64,000 bases of DNA from Bacteroides cellulosilyticus (lineage in GTDB: Bacteria; Bacteroidota; Bacteroidia; Bacteroidales; Bacteroidaceae). A program made the translations under genes and the position numbers. Below, piece by piece: positions 52,049 to 61,297 of the stretch (position 1 is its first letter; the number at the start of each line of letters is the position of its first letter). The stretch is from contig NZ_CP081903.1 in the NCBI RefSeq assembly GCF_020091405.1, forward strand, positions 6,014,501-6,078,500, in the 5' to 3' direction. A model generated the notes under the pieces. It was not told the origin of the DNA and did no database searches. It saw only the letters and a program-made list of their open reading frames with translations.

Positions 52049-54394
52049 ATGGGGACTAAGATTATAAAGTACTTCAAACAACTGTCTATCACCAGAAAAG
52101 TAATACTCATACTTATTACAATTCTGGTGATAGCCTATATCTTTTGCCTCCCCCGGCAACTTTTCCATGTGCCCTACTCCACCGTCGTCACTGACCGGAA
52201 CGGTGAATTACTGGGCGCACGCATTGCATCCGACGGCCAATGGCGCTTTCCACCCCGGACCACTACTCCGGAGAAAATAAAGCAATGCCTCATCACTTTC
52301 GAAGACAGGCATTTCTATCACCATTGGGGAGTCAATCCTGTCTCCATTGGCAGAGCCGCCTACCAAAACCTAAAGAATAAGCGCATTGTAAGTGGAGGAA
52401 GTACCCTCACCATGCAAACGATCCGTCTGGCAAGAAACGAATCGCGTACTTTTGGAGAAAAGTTCATAGAAATGATCCTGGCCACCCGACTTGAGTTTCG
52501 CGCTTCAAAAGAGAAAATCCTGTCCATGTACATTTCACACGCTCCTTTCGGAGGAAACGTAGTAGGGCTCGATGCCGCTGCCTGGCGATATTTCGGACAT
52601 CCCGCCGAAGAACTGTCCTGGGCAGAAGCAGCCATGCTGGCAGTACTTCCAAACGCGCCCGCTATGATTCATCTCTCCAAATCACGGCAATTATTACTCA
52701 ATAAAAGAAACCGTCTGCTAAAACAACTATATGCACGAGAGATTATAGACAGCTCCACTTACGAACTGGCTATCAGCGAACCACTCCCCGACGAACCTCA
52801 TCCACTCCCCCAAACCGCTCCCCATCTAGTCAGTCGCTTCTATCAGGAACGAAACGGGAAATATTCCGTATCAACCATCGACAGGGGTATTCAAACCCAA
52901 ATAGAGAACGCAGCCAAACGTTGGAGCAATGAATTTAACCGGAGTGATATACGCAACCTGGCAATTCTGGTGATTGATATCCGAACCAATCAGGTTGTGG
53001 CTTATTGCGGCAATGTCAATTTCGAACGGAAGCAAGCCGGTAACCAAGTAGATGTTATTCAGGCACCCAGAAGCACGGGAAGTATTCTGAAACCATTTTT
53101 ATATTACGCCATGTTGCAGGAAGGCAGTCTGCTACCTCATACGCTACTGCCCGATATACCGGTTAATATTAATGGTTTTACACCTCAAAACTTCAGTTTG
53201 CAATTCGAAGGTGCCGTTCCTGCTTCGGAAGCGCTTGCACGTTCATTGAATATTCCGGCAGTGACGATGCTACAAAGATATGGTGTTCCCAAGTTTCATA
53301 CTTTCCTGAGGCAAATAGGCTTAAAAACAATCAACCGCCCGGCTTCCCATTATGGTTTATCACTCATTCTGGGCGGAGCGGAAGCTACCCTGTGGGATGT
53401 GACAAATGCGTATGCTTACATGGGGCGGAGTTTATTGCAGCTTCCACAAACAGAATGTAGTTTGCTGCTTGCGGACGCTGAAGGATCAGGAGAATCAGAA
53501 GTCTTCGCTTCGGAAAAATCGACGGATACTTTCCAACCGGGAGCCGTATGGCAAACCTTCAATGCGCTAACCGAGGTGAATCGTCCCGAAGAAATAGACT
53601 GGAAATCAATCCCCTCCATGCACCCCATTGCCTGGAAGACCGGAACAAGCCACGGATTCCGCGATGCCTGGGCCGTAGGAGTCACTCCTCACTATGCCGT
53701 AGGTGTATGGGTAGGAAATGCTACAGGAGAAGGTAAACCTGGTCTTGTAGGAGCACGGACAGCCGGTCCGGTTTTGTTTGATGTATTTAGTCTGCTACCT
53801 CCGACACGATGGTTCAGGCGTCCGGGAGATGTCTTTGTCAAGGCTGAGATATGCCGGAAATCCGGACACTTGAAGGGTAGGTTTTGCGAAGAAACAGATA
53901 CTTTACTGATTCTTCCTGCCGGACTAAAGACGGAAGCTTGCCCTTATCATCACCTTATCACCCTTTCAGCCGATGAAACTCACCGTATCTACGAAAATTG
54001 CGCAAATTTGGAACCAACTATCCAGAAGTCCTGGTTCACTTTGCCACCTGTATGGGAATGGTATTACAAACAGCATCATCCGGAATACAATCCGCTCCCT
54101 CCCTTCAAACCGGGCTGCGGAGAGGATGCATTGCAACCCATGCAATTCATCTATCCATCTATGAATGCCCATATTGTGTTACCTAAACAAATGGATGGAA
54201 GTCCGGGCTTTCTAACCGCCGAACTGGCCCACGGCAATCCGAGTACCACCATCTTCTGGCACCTTGATAACACTTATCTTACCCAGACACAGGACTTTCA
54301 TAAGATCTCACTACAACCCACGCCCGGAAAACATTCACTAACAGCGGTAGACGAAGCAGGAAATACAGTAACCACTACATTTTATATCAATTAG
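52049..54394 (+). CDS. pbpC: Penicillin-binding protein 1C
   Basis: This 781-residue bifunctional peptidoglycan synthase has an N-terminal membrane anchor (about 15-35). The GT51 glycosyltransferase carries TFEDRHFYHHWGV and SGGSTLTMQTIRLAR. The transpeptidase carries the active serine in RSTGSILKPFLYY and KTGTSHGFRDAW. A C-terminal BiPBP_C domain follows, in which CxxxG cysteines (CGEDALQPMQF) are kept. The pairing with the alpha-2-macroglobulin gene matches the yfhM-pbpC arrangement, where the pair is thought to repair the wall after attack. Confidence 0.92.
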   Translation: MGTKIIKYFKQLSITRKVILILITILVIAYIFCLPRQLFHVPYSTVVTDRNGELLGARIASDGQWRFPPRTTTPEKIKQCLITFEDRHFYHHWGVNPVSIGRAAYQNLKNKRIVSGGSTLTMQTIRLARNESRTFGEKFIEMILATRLEFRASKEKILSMYISHAPFGGNVVGLDAAAWRYFGHPAEELSWAEAAMLAVLPNAPAMIHLSKSRQLLLNKRNRLLKQLYAREIIDSSTYELAISEPLPDEPHPLPQTAPHLVSRFYQERNGKYSVSTIDRGIQTQIENAAKRWSNEFNRSDIRNLAILVIDIRTNQVVAYCGNVNFERKQAGNQVDVIQAPRSTGSILKPFLYYAMLQEGSLLPHTLLPDIPVNINGFTPQNFSLQFEGAVPASEALARSLNIPAVTMLQRYGVPKFHTFLRQIGLKTINRPASHYGLSLILGGAEATLWDVTNAYAYMGRSLLQLPQTECSLLLADAEGSGESEVFASEKSTDTFQPGAVWQTFNALTEVNRPEEIDWKSIPSMHPIAWKTGTSHGFRDAWAVGVTPHYAVGVWVGNATGEGKPGLVGARTAGPVLFDVFSLLPPTRWFRRPGDVFVKAEICRKSGHLKGRFCEETDTLLILPAGLKTEACPYHHLITLSADETHRIYENCANLEPTIQKSWFTLPPVWEWYYKQHHPEYNPLPPFKPGCGEDALQPMQFIYPSMNAHIVLPKQMDGSPGFLTAELAHGNPSTTIFWHLDNTYLTQTQDFHKISLQPTPGKHSLTAVDEAGNTVTTTFYIN

Positions 54395-54423
54395 GGTTAA
54401 TGAAACCGATTTTCCTAAAGACA

Positions 54424-54537
54424 GGTACGCGGACGACACGGATTGGGCGGACGAACGCGGATTTTTAATTCATTAATATTATTGTGCAATTCTTCTTTAT
54501 CTGCGTTCGTCCGCCTAATCCGTGTCGTCCGCGTACC
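54424..54537. repeat. 38-bp near-perfect inverted repeat
   Basis: Arms 54424-54461 and 54500-54537 differ at only two positions, both compatible with G-U pairing, and enclose a 38-base AT-rich loop. The arms contain repeated GGACGA and CGCGGA words. It follows pbpC by 30 bases. No T-run follows, so it may be a transcript-end structure or a dispersed repeat. The rest of the 54395-54790 gap shows one -7 box. Confidence 0.75.
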
Positions 54538-54730
54538 CATCCCCCCCTTGAACAGGTGATGTTTTTGTACAAAAAGATTCCATTTTAGTCTTTTTAATGA
54601 AAATACCTAAAAGAAGTGAGTGCATAGTTACCAAAAAGTGGCTACATTTGTATCCCGAAACAGTGTCAGAAGAAAACACCTTGTTCCGAAAAACAACCCC
54701 AACACTAGAATTAGTGAACATTGTTTTTTG

Positions 54731-54738
54731 TATATTTG
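54731..54738 (+). promoter_or_regulatory. Candidate -7 box of the NagB-like/PIG-L gene
   Basis: TATATTTG matches TAnnTTTG, 53 bases before the start codon at 54791. A clear -33 element is not visible. Confidence 0.45.
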
Positions 54739-54790
54739 TTAAATCTTAGAAGCGACAAGCTTTAATCAATTTATTAATACCAATTAAGTT

Positions 54791-56782
54791 ATGAAAACCA
54801 ATCTTAGTTCTCAAATCACTCTCAACAGAGTCTCCCCCAGGTATTATAGGCCTGAGAATGCATTTGAAAGGTCGGTATTGACCCGACTGGAAAAAATCCC
54901 AACCGACATCTACGAATCGGCAGAGGAAGGCGCCAACCACGTTGCCTACGAAATAGCTCAACTTATTCGTGATAAACAGAAAGCCGGACGTTTCTGCGTA
55001 TTGGCATTACCGGGCGGTAATTCTCCCCGCAACGTATACTCAGCCCTTATCCGTATACATAAAGAGGAAGGTTTGAGTTTCCGCAACGTTATCATATTCA
55101 ACCTTTACGAATATTATCCTCTTACATCAGATGCCATCAACAGCAACCTGAATGCCTTGAAGGAAATGTTCCTTGATCATGTGGACGTTGACAAGCAGAA
55201 TATCTTTAGCCCGGACGGTACAATTCCTAAAGATACCATCTTTGAATATTGCCGCCTGTACGAGCAACGCATCGAAAGTTTCGGCGGATTGGATGCCGTA
55301 TTACTGGGTATCGGGCGCGTAGGTAACATTGGTTTCAACGAACCGGGTTCTCGCCTGAACTCCACCACCCGTTTGATTTTACTGGACAACGATTCACGCA
55401 ATGAAGCATCCAAAATGTTCGGTAGCATCGAAAGCACTCCGATCAGCTCCATAACAATGGGTGTTTCTACCATCCTGGCTGCCAAGAAAATCTATCTGAT
55501 GGCATGGGGTGAAGACAAAGCCAAAATGGTAAAAGAGTGCGTAGAAGGTACTGTAACAGATACCATTCCGGCATCTTTCCTGCAAACTCACAACAATGCT
55601 CATGTAGTTATCGACCTTTCTGCTGCCGGTAACCTGACACGTATCCACCGTCCATGGCTAGTGACTTCCTGCGAATGGAACGACAAACTGATTCGTAGCG
55701 CCATCGTCTGGTTGTGCCAACTGACAGGCAAGCCGATCCTGAAACTGACAAACAAGGATTACAATGAAAATGGTTTGAGCGAACTGCTGGCTCTGTTTGG
55801 TTCGGCATATAATGTGAATATCAAGATCTTCAACGATCTGCAACATACCATCACCGGATGGCCGGGTGGTAAACCGAATGCGGACGATACCTATCGTCCC
55901 GAACGTGCGAAACCGTATCCGAAACGTATCGTTGTATTCTCTCCGCATCCCGATGATGACGTAATCTCCATGGGTGGTACAATCCGCCGCTTGGTAGAAC
56001 AAAAGCATGACGTACACGTGGCTTACGAAACTTCCGGTAACATTGCCGTAGGTGACGAAGAAGTAATCCGCTTCCTGCATTTCATCAATGGTTTCAACCA
56101 GATCTTCAATAATAGCGAAGACAAGGTAGTTGTTGATAAATATGCAGAAATCCGTAAATTCCTGAAAGAGAAGAAAGACGGTGACATCGATACACGGGAC
56201 ATCCTCACAATTAAGGGTTTGATACGTCGTGGTGAAGCGCGCACCGCTTGTACGTACAATAATATACCTCTGGATCATTGCCACTTCCTTGACCTGCCGT
56301 TCTACGAAACTGGCAGAATACAGAAAGGTCCGTTGACCGAAGCTGATGTGGAAATTGTACGTAATCTGCTGCGTGAAGTGAAACCTCATCAGATATTCGT
56401 TGCCGGTGACCTCGCCGATCCGCATGGCACACACCGTGTCTGCACAGATGCCGTATTTGCTGCTATCGATCTGGAAAAAGAAGAAGGTGCAAAATGGTTG
56501 AAAGATTGCCGTATTTGGATGTATCGTGGTGCGTGGGCCGAGTGGGAAATTGAAAACATTGAAATGGCAGTACCTATCAGTCCGGAAGAACTGCGTGCAA
56601 AACGTAATTCAATCCTGAAACACCAGTCTCAGATGGAAAGTGCACCATTCCTGGGCAACGACGAACGTTTGTTCTGGCAACGTAGTGAAGACCGTAATCG
56701 TGGTACCGCCGCATTGTATGACAATCTCGGTTTGGCATCTTACGAGGCAATGGAAGCATTCGTGGAATATATTCCGCTGTAA
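54791..56782 (+). CDS. Fused NagB-like (degenerate) and PIG-L deacetylase protein
   Basis: The 663-residue protein joins a glucosamine-6-phosphate deaminase fold (about 30-325) and a PIG-L/LmbE zinc hydrolase (about 375-600). The PIG-L part keeps PHPDDD (His386-Asp390) and HGTH (His545, His548). In the NagB part, residues needed for catalysis in E. coli are changed: FNLYEY has Tyr106 where FNMDEY has Asp72, and GRVGNIGFNEP has Val177 and Asn179 for Asp141 and His143. Glu184 is kept. It is often annotated as NagB in this group, but deaminase activity looks doubtful. Amino-sugar deacetylation by the second domain is likelier. Confidence 0.85.
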   Translation: MKTNLSSQITLNRVSPRYYRPENAFERSVLTRLEKIPTDIYESAEEGANHVAYEIAQLIRDKQKAGRFCVLALPGGNSPRNVYSALIRIHKEEGLSFRNVIIFNLYEYYPLTSDAINSNLNALKEMFLDHVDVDKQNIFSPDGTIPKDTIFEYCRLYEQRIESFGGLDAVLLGIGRVGNIGFNEPGSRLNSTTRLILLDNDSRNEASKMFGSIESTPISSITMGVSTILAAKKIYLMAWGEDKAKMVKECVEGTVTDTIPASFLQTHNNAHVVIDLSAAGNLTRIHRPWLVTSCEWNDKLIRSAIVWLCQLTGKPILKLTNKDYNENGLSELLALFGSAYNVNIKIFNDLQHTITGWPGGKPNADDTYRPERAKPYPKRIVVFSPHPDDDVISMGGTIRRLVEQKHDVHVAYETSGNIAVGDEEVIRFLHFINGFNQIFNNSEDKVVVDKYAEIRKFLKEKKDGDIDTRDILTIKGLIRRGEARTACTYNNIPLDHCHFLDLPFYETGRIQKGPLTEADVEIVRNLLREVKPHQIFVAGDLADPHGTHRVCTDAVFAAIDLEKEEGAKWLKDCRIWMYRGAWAEWEIENIEMAVPISPEELRAKRNSILKHQSQMESAPFLGNDERLFWQRSEDRNRGTAALYDNLGLASYEAMEAFVEYIPL

Positions 56783-56800
56783 ATGTTTGCTAAATAGAAA

Positions 56801-56838
56801 GAAAAAGGTTGCAATGTTTTGTCACTGCAACCTTTTTC
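56801..56838. terminator. Bidirectional intrinsic terminator
   Basis: GAAAAAGGTTGCA pairs with TGCAACCTTTTTC around a 12-base loop. The A-run on one side and T-run on the other allow termination of the plus-strand gene upstream and of the minus-strand cluster ending at 56923. Confidence 0.8.
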
Positions 56839-56922
56839 TATTCTACATTTTCATTAATTTTATTTTCACGTCATCTCCATCTCATCAATATTTTCTTCAT
56901 AACTATGATTTTGTTCCACAAG

Positions 56923-59079
56923 TTATTCAGAGAACATGGCAACAGTTCCTTTATATTCGCCTTCGGGCAATTTGATTTCTCTTTTATTTCCATTAAGGAC
57001 CACTTCCATGAATGTTTCTGTCTGAGTTGGATCTGAAGCATACACTTTCCACTTTTTCTTATAAGTACGCAGAATAAAAAGCCCTTTTTTATTGCTTTCA
57101 AACTTTAGTTTACCGGATAAGGAAACACTTCCAGCTTCATACAATGCAAGTAAATATGTCTCTTTATTCAGTTGGACTGCCTGACATTGACTGGTATTAC
57201 TAATTATTTTAAATGAAGATAAGTCAAAGTGTTGTACTTCCTTAGGAGTGGTAGCCGGCAATATCACGTATTGATATGAGTCATTTTTTGGAAGAATTCC
57301 ATGATTCATATAAATAGTAAACACATCTTTCGTCTGCAACTCGCTTTTAGGATATATCTTCATGATATCATTCCAAGAATTTGTACGCTGTTCAGAGAAA
57401 ATACGCCCCTCGCCTTCCAACAAGATGTATCCGGTCTGATGGTGAAAAAAGCGCTGGGAATCCCCACAGGAAATTTTCAAATCTTTCACAGCTTCCCACT
57501 TTCCTTTATTCCAATACAATAAATTATCTCTTAGTACAGCCTGCTCCACAGAAGTATTCACCTGATAACTGCTATCAGAACGAATACCCGCTCCCAAACA
57601 TAAGACATAATCTGGTGTAAAAATCCACGTCTTTCTAGCATAAAGCCCATCCCTTACCAAATCCATCGAAGTAAGGCCAATAGTGCCATCATTCACATTT
57701 CCCACAAATGAGCCTTTATTTTGCTTTTCAAGCCATCCCATTACATGGACAGCCTTATCTTCCTGATAGCAAGTCACACCAGGCACTTTACGCCAATCCC
57801 AACAAGGAAATATATCCGTATATTCATCACCATCCACATACGTGTAGAGAGCACCGTCTGCCAAATAATAACCTTTTACGTTATCCGTACCCGACTCTGT
57901 ACCGATCACCCTGTCCGATGCCATTCTTACAGATGCCATCCAAGTGGGACGACGATGGATTGTCATATCAGATTTCCAGAAATGGTATTGTCCCAACAAC
58001 GCAGTTGATGTATTCCCAAGATTTTCATCAATCAACATCTGGTATACATTACGGTCTTTACTATTCACTTGCGCCAATGCATTAGCTGAGAATAAGCTCG
58101 AAAAAGCCTTATTCCACTGTGCCTGCCTATAAAGTTGCCTTCCAAGATTATTTACATCCATCTTGTTTTTCCACAAGATTCTCCGCACACCTTCATTCGT
58201 ATAGTTAGTGATAAGCTTAAAACGCTCCTGATCCAACGCCAATGAAGTGCCGTCAAGAATATATGCCCAAAAACTCATAGTAGCCAAATAAGCTGCACCA
58301 TAATTCCCGACCTGCTGTTGAGGTCCGTGTTGATGAAAACTATAATCAACCTTGATCCCTTCTGCTTTGCCATAAGCCATTTTTATCTCATCATTCATGG
58401 CATTCCTTGCTTCCCGTACCAGTTGAATGTCATTTAGCAATAGTCCTTTCACCAACACATTGCCAGCTAGCCAAACTCTATTCTGGGCCGTCATCCCTAT
58501 CTTTGCTTGGTTCATCACCTCAATAGCATACTTCTTCTCTTCCATCGACAACTGGTCTTCAAATAAAACAAATGCAGCTCCCAAGACTTTAGGTATACCT
58601 ATTTCATTATACCACCAATTGGCAGCTACCGGCTTCATCCGGAACCAATACCCCATAGCCTTATGAATGGCCTCTGCAATCTCAGCTGATTTATAAAAGG
58701 TATGTTCCGAATTAGCATAAACTTTAGCCAACTCAAGCACACGGGCCGCATGAATCCGCGGAAGCCAACTGGCAGCCTTACTATTAGTGAAATCGAGCCC
58801 ACTCCAACTACCTTGTTCACTTAAATCAGATAATAATTGACGAACGTGCCCAACTTCTATCGGGCAACGTTCCATTAATTCTACAACCATCTGGTCACCG
58901 ACTACTTTCTCATGGGATCTCTGACACATCAGTCGTATCAATTGCTGCTCTGATTTATTCTTATATAATATACTCTCTATATACTTCTGCCTGATAACGG
59001 ATAAATCATCCGCTTTTAGTCCCAAAGTAAACCCCAAAAGCAATAGGATAAAAATAGGACGTACTACATGTGATTCCAT
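56923..59079 (-). CDS. Polysaccharide lyase family 8 enzyme
   Basis: The 718-residue secreted enzyme (signal peptide through about residue 23) fits PL8, whose members cleave uronic-acid polysaccharides such as hyaluronan, chondroitin or xanthan by beta-elimination. The alpha-toroid carries NWWYNEIGIPKVLG, then the catalytic DYSFHQHGPQQQVGNYG (His and Tyr), and VNNLGRQLYRQ with arginine. The beta-sheet domains follow. It is the last gene of a four-gene minus-strand cluster. The exact substrate is not decidable here. Confidence 0.85.
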   Translation of the reverse strand: MESHVVRPIFILLLLGFTLGLKADDLSVIRQKYIESILYKNKSEQQLIRLMCQRSHEKVVGDQMVVELMERCPIEVGHVRQLLSDLSEQGSWSGLDFTNSKAASWLPRIHAARVLELAKVYANSEHTFYKSAEIAEAIHKAMGYWFRMKPVAANWWYNEIGIPKVLGAAFVLFEDQLSMEEKKYAIEVMNQAKIGMTAQNRVWLAGNVLVKGLLLNDIQLVREARNAMNDEIKMAYGKAEGIKVDYSFHQHGPQQQVGNYGAAYLATMSFWAYILDGTSLALDQERFKLITNYTNEGVRRILWKNKMDVNNLGRQLYRQAQWNKAFSSLFSANALAQVNSKDRNVYQMLIDENLGNTSTALLGQYHFWKSDMTIHRRPTWMASVRMASDRVIGTESGTDNVKGYYLADGALYTYVDGDEYTDIFPCWDWRKVPGVTCYQEDKAVHVMGWLEKQNKGSFVGNVNDGTIGLTSMDLVRDGLYARKTWIFTPDYVLCLGAGIRSDSSYQVNTSVEQAVLRDNLLYWNKGKWEAVKDLKISCGDSQRFFHHQTGYILLEGEGRIFSEQRTNSWNDIMKIYPKSELQTKDVFTIYMNHGILPKNDSYQYVILPATTPKEVQHFDLSSFKIISNTSQCQAVQLNKETYLLALYEAGSVSLSGKLKFESNKKGLFILRTYKKKWKVYASDPTQTETFMEVVLNGNKREIKLPEGEYKGTVAMFSE

Positions 59080-61293
59080 TTATTTTTTTATAAGTTCAAA
59101 TTCCGTTGCTTTTAAATTATCCGAACTGCTTCCGACAAAGAGTTTAAAGTCACCCGGCTCTGTGACAAACTGTTTATCTGAATTAAAGAAACCTAGTTCT
59201 TGTTCAGACAAGGTAAATTCAATCTTTCGGGTTTCTCCAGGTGCCAATTCTACCTGCCGGATTCCACATAACTCAATAACCGGACGGGTCACAGAACTGA
59301 CCACGTCCTGCAAATAGAGTTGAACGGTTTCTTTGCCCGTATATTGCCCCGTATTCGTAACAGAGGTAGTCAGCACTACCGGCTCTCCTGCTTTATATTC
59401 TTTTTTCGACATCACAGGAGCCGCAATTTCAAAAGTCGTATAACTCAAGCCATATCCGAACACATAGGCAGGTTTCACACTCTCATCCATATAACCGCTT
59501 ACCCACAGATTGTTGGGCACCCAGGCACGTCCCGTACTTTTATGATTGTAATATAGCGGACACTGGCCTACGTGACGGGGAAATGTCATTGGCAACTTAC
59601 CAGACGGATTATATTTACCAGTAAGCACATCCGCAATAGAATTGCCTGCTTCCGTACCAAGCCACCAAGTCATAAGAATAGCATCGGCATAAGGTTCCAT
59701 ATCGGAGAAAATCAACGGGCGCCCCCCCATAACTAAAGTGATAACAGGTTTCCCTGCCTTCTCTTTTATTTGTTTCACCATCAACTGCTGATTAGCATTG
59801 ATGTTGATATCCACTTTCGATTTCGCTTCTCCAGACTCCATCGCACGCTCTCCTACTGATACAATAATCACGTCATACTCAGAAAAATCCGGTAATGGTT
59901 TCAATTCATTCGTTTCCAAATCATAACCTTCAATATAGGTAATTTTAGCTTTTGGTAAGGCCGCTTTCAGACCATCAAAAACAGAAATTACTTCTTCAGC
60001 CTTTCCAATGGCGGACCAATTTCCCATCATATCTTTTTTGGCTTTATTCAAAGGGCCGACTACAGCTATTTTACCAGCAGTGGATGTAACAGGCAAAACA
60101 TTTTGGTTTTTCAGAAGGACGACTGAACCAGCCCCAGCTTCACGAGCCACTTTCCTGTGAGCAGCATTTACTTTCTTGTTTCCGATTTCCTTTTCACGAT
60201 AGTTATAACGATAAGGATCATCAAACAAGCCTAATTCAAATTTCACTGTCAAAATCCGCTTTACAGCATCATCAATCAAGGTAATGTCTACAGCTCCCTG
60301 TTTTACCAAATTGACCAAATGTCTGGCATAAGTCATAGAATGCATATCCATGTCACAGCCTGCAATAGCGGCCAACCGACCGGCGTCCTCATTATCTTTT
60401 GCCATCCGATGCTTGGCAATCTCACCAACAGAGCCCCAATCACTGACTACAAAGCCTTTGAATCCCCATTCTCCTTTCAGAACATCTCTTAAAAGAGGCT
60501 TATGGGCAGTTGCCGGAATACCGTTTATTTCATTAAAAGCATTCATGAAAGTACCTACTCCGGCTTCTACCGCAGCCCGGAATGGTGGTAAATATACTTG
60601 TAGAAGTGTATGTTCCGAGATATCAGCTTCAGCATAATCCTTACCTGCTACCGCTGCTCCATAAGCAGCAAAATGCTTCGCACAAGCAAGAACTGTGTTT
60701 CTATCATTATAATCAGTACCCTGAAAACCTTCTACACGAGCCTTTGCTACCTGGCTACCATACCAAGGGTCTTCCCCAGCTCCTTCCATCGAGCGCCCCC
60801 AACGGGCATCCCTAGAAATATCGACCATTGGAGCAAACGTCCAGTGAATTCCATGGGCAGAAGTCTCAGCTGCTGCCACACTTGCCGTTTTTTTTATCAG
60901 CTCTAGATTAAAACTGGCAGCCTCAGCCATCGGTATCGGGAAAATGGTCCTCATCCCATGTACAACATCCAAACCAAAAATTAATGGGATTCTCAAACGG
61001 GACTGCATAGCCAAATCCTGATATTGCCTTGCACGCTCTACAGTCAATATATTGAAAATAGAACCTACCTCACCACGTTTGATTTCTTCCGTATGATTAC
61101 GACTGTCAAGGGAAGGACCAGTCAGAAGCTTATTATTGGAATACTGAATCATTTGTCCTACTTTTTCTTCCACAGTCATAAGCTTCAGTACAGAATCTAC
61201 CTGATGAGTATAATCCTTATTCCCTGTCTGGGCGGGCAAGGAAGTTGCCATGATACCCCAAATTATTGCACATAAAAGACTATTCTTTTTCAT
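59080..61293 (-). CDS. Glycoside hydrolase family 3 (beta-glucosidase-like)
   Basis: This 737-residue secreted enzyme has an N-terminal signal peptide ending at about AQTG. The TIM barrel of GH3 contains DVVHGMRTIFPIPMAEA, KHFAAYGA, and the nucleophile aspartate in GFVVSDWGSVGEI. The second domain has SVVLLKNQNVLPV and the fibronectin-like C-terminal domain TFEIAAPVMS onward. Family members remove beta-linked glucose or xylose from the non-reducing end. It abuts the PL8 gene with no spacer, in keeping with one operon. Confidence 0.9.
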   Translation of the reverse strand: MKKNSLLCAIIWGIMATSLPAQTGNKDYTHQVDSVLKLMTVEEKVGQMIQYSNNKLLTGPSLDSRNHTEEIKRGEVGSIFNILTVERARQYQDLAMQSRLRIPLIFGLDVVHGMRTIFPIPMAEAASFNLELIKKTASVAAAETSAHGIHWTFAPMVDISRDARWGRSMEGAGEDPWYGSQVAKARVEGFQGTDYNDRNTVLACAKHFAAYGAAVAGKDYAEADISEHTLLQVYLPPFRAAVEAGVGTFMNAFNEINGIPATAHKPLLRDVLKGEWGFKGFVVSDWGSVGEIAKHRMAKDNEDAGRLAAIAGCDMDMHSMTYARHLVNLVKQGAVDITLIDDAVKRILTVKFELGLFDDPYRYNYREKEIGNKKVNAAHRKVAREAGAGSVVLLKNQNVLPVTSTAGKIAVVGPLNKAKKDMMGNWSAIGKAEEVISVFDGLKAALPKAKITYIEGYDLETNELKPLPDFSEYDVIIVSVGERAMESGEAKSKVDININANQQLMVKQIKEKAGKPVITLVMGGRPLIFSDMEPYADAILMTWWLGTEAGNSIADVLTGKYNPSGKLPMTFPRHVGQCPLYYNHKSTGRAWVPNNLWVSGYMDESVKPAYVFGYGLSYTTFEIAAPVMSKKEYKAGEPVVLTTSVTNTGQYTGKETVQLYLQDVVSSVTRPVIELCGIRQVELAPGETRKIEFTLSEQELGFFNSDKQFVTEPGDFKLFVGSSSDNLKATEFELIKK

Positions 61294-61297
61294 ATCA

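Noticed and set aside
55658..56434. Antisense open frame of 258 codons in the NagB-like/PIG-L gene
   Set aside because: It mirrors the coding frame and has no recognisable domain or ribosome binding site.
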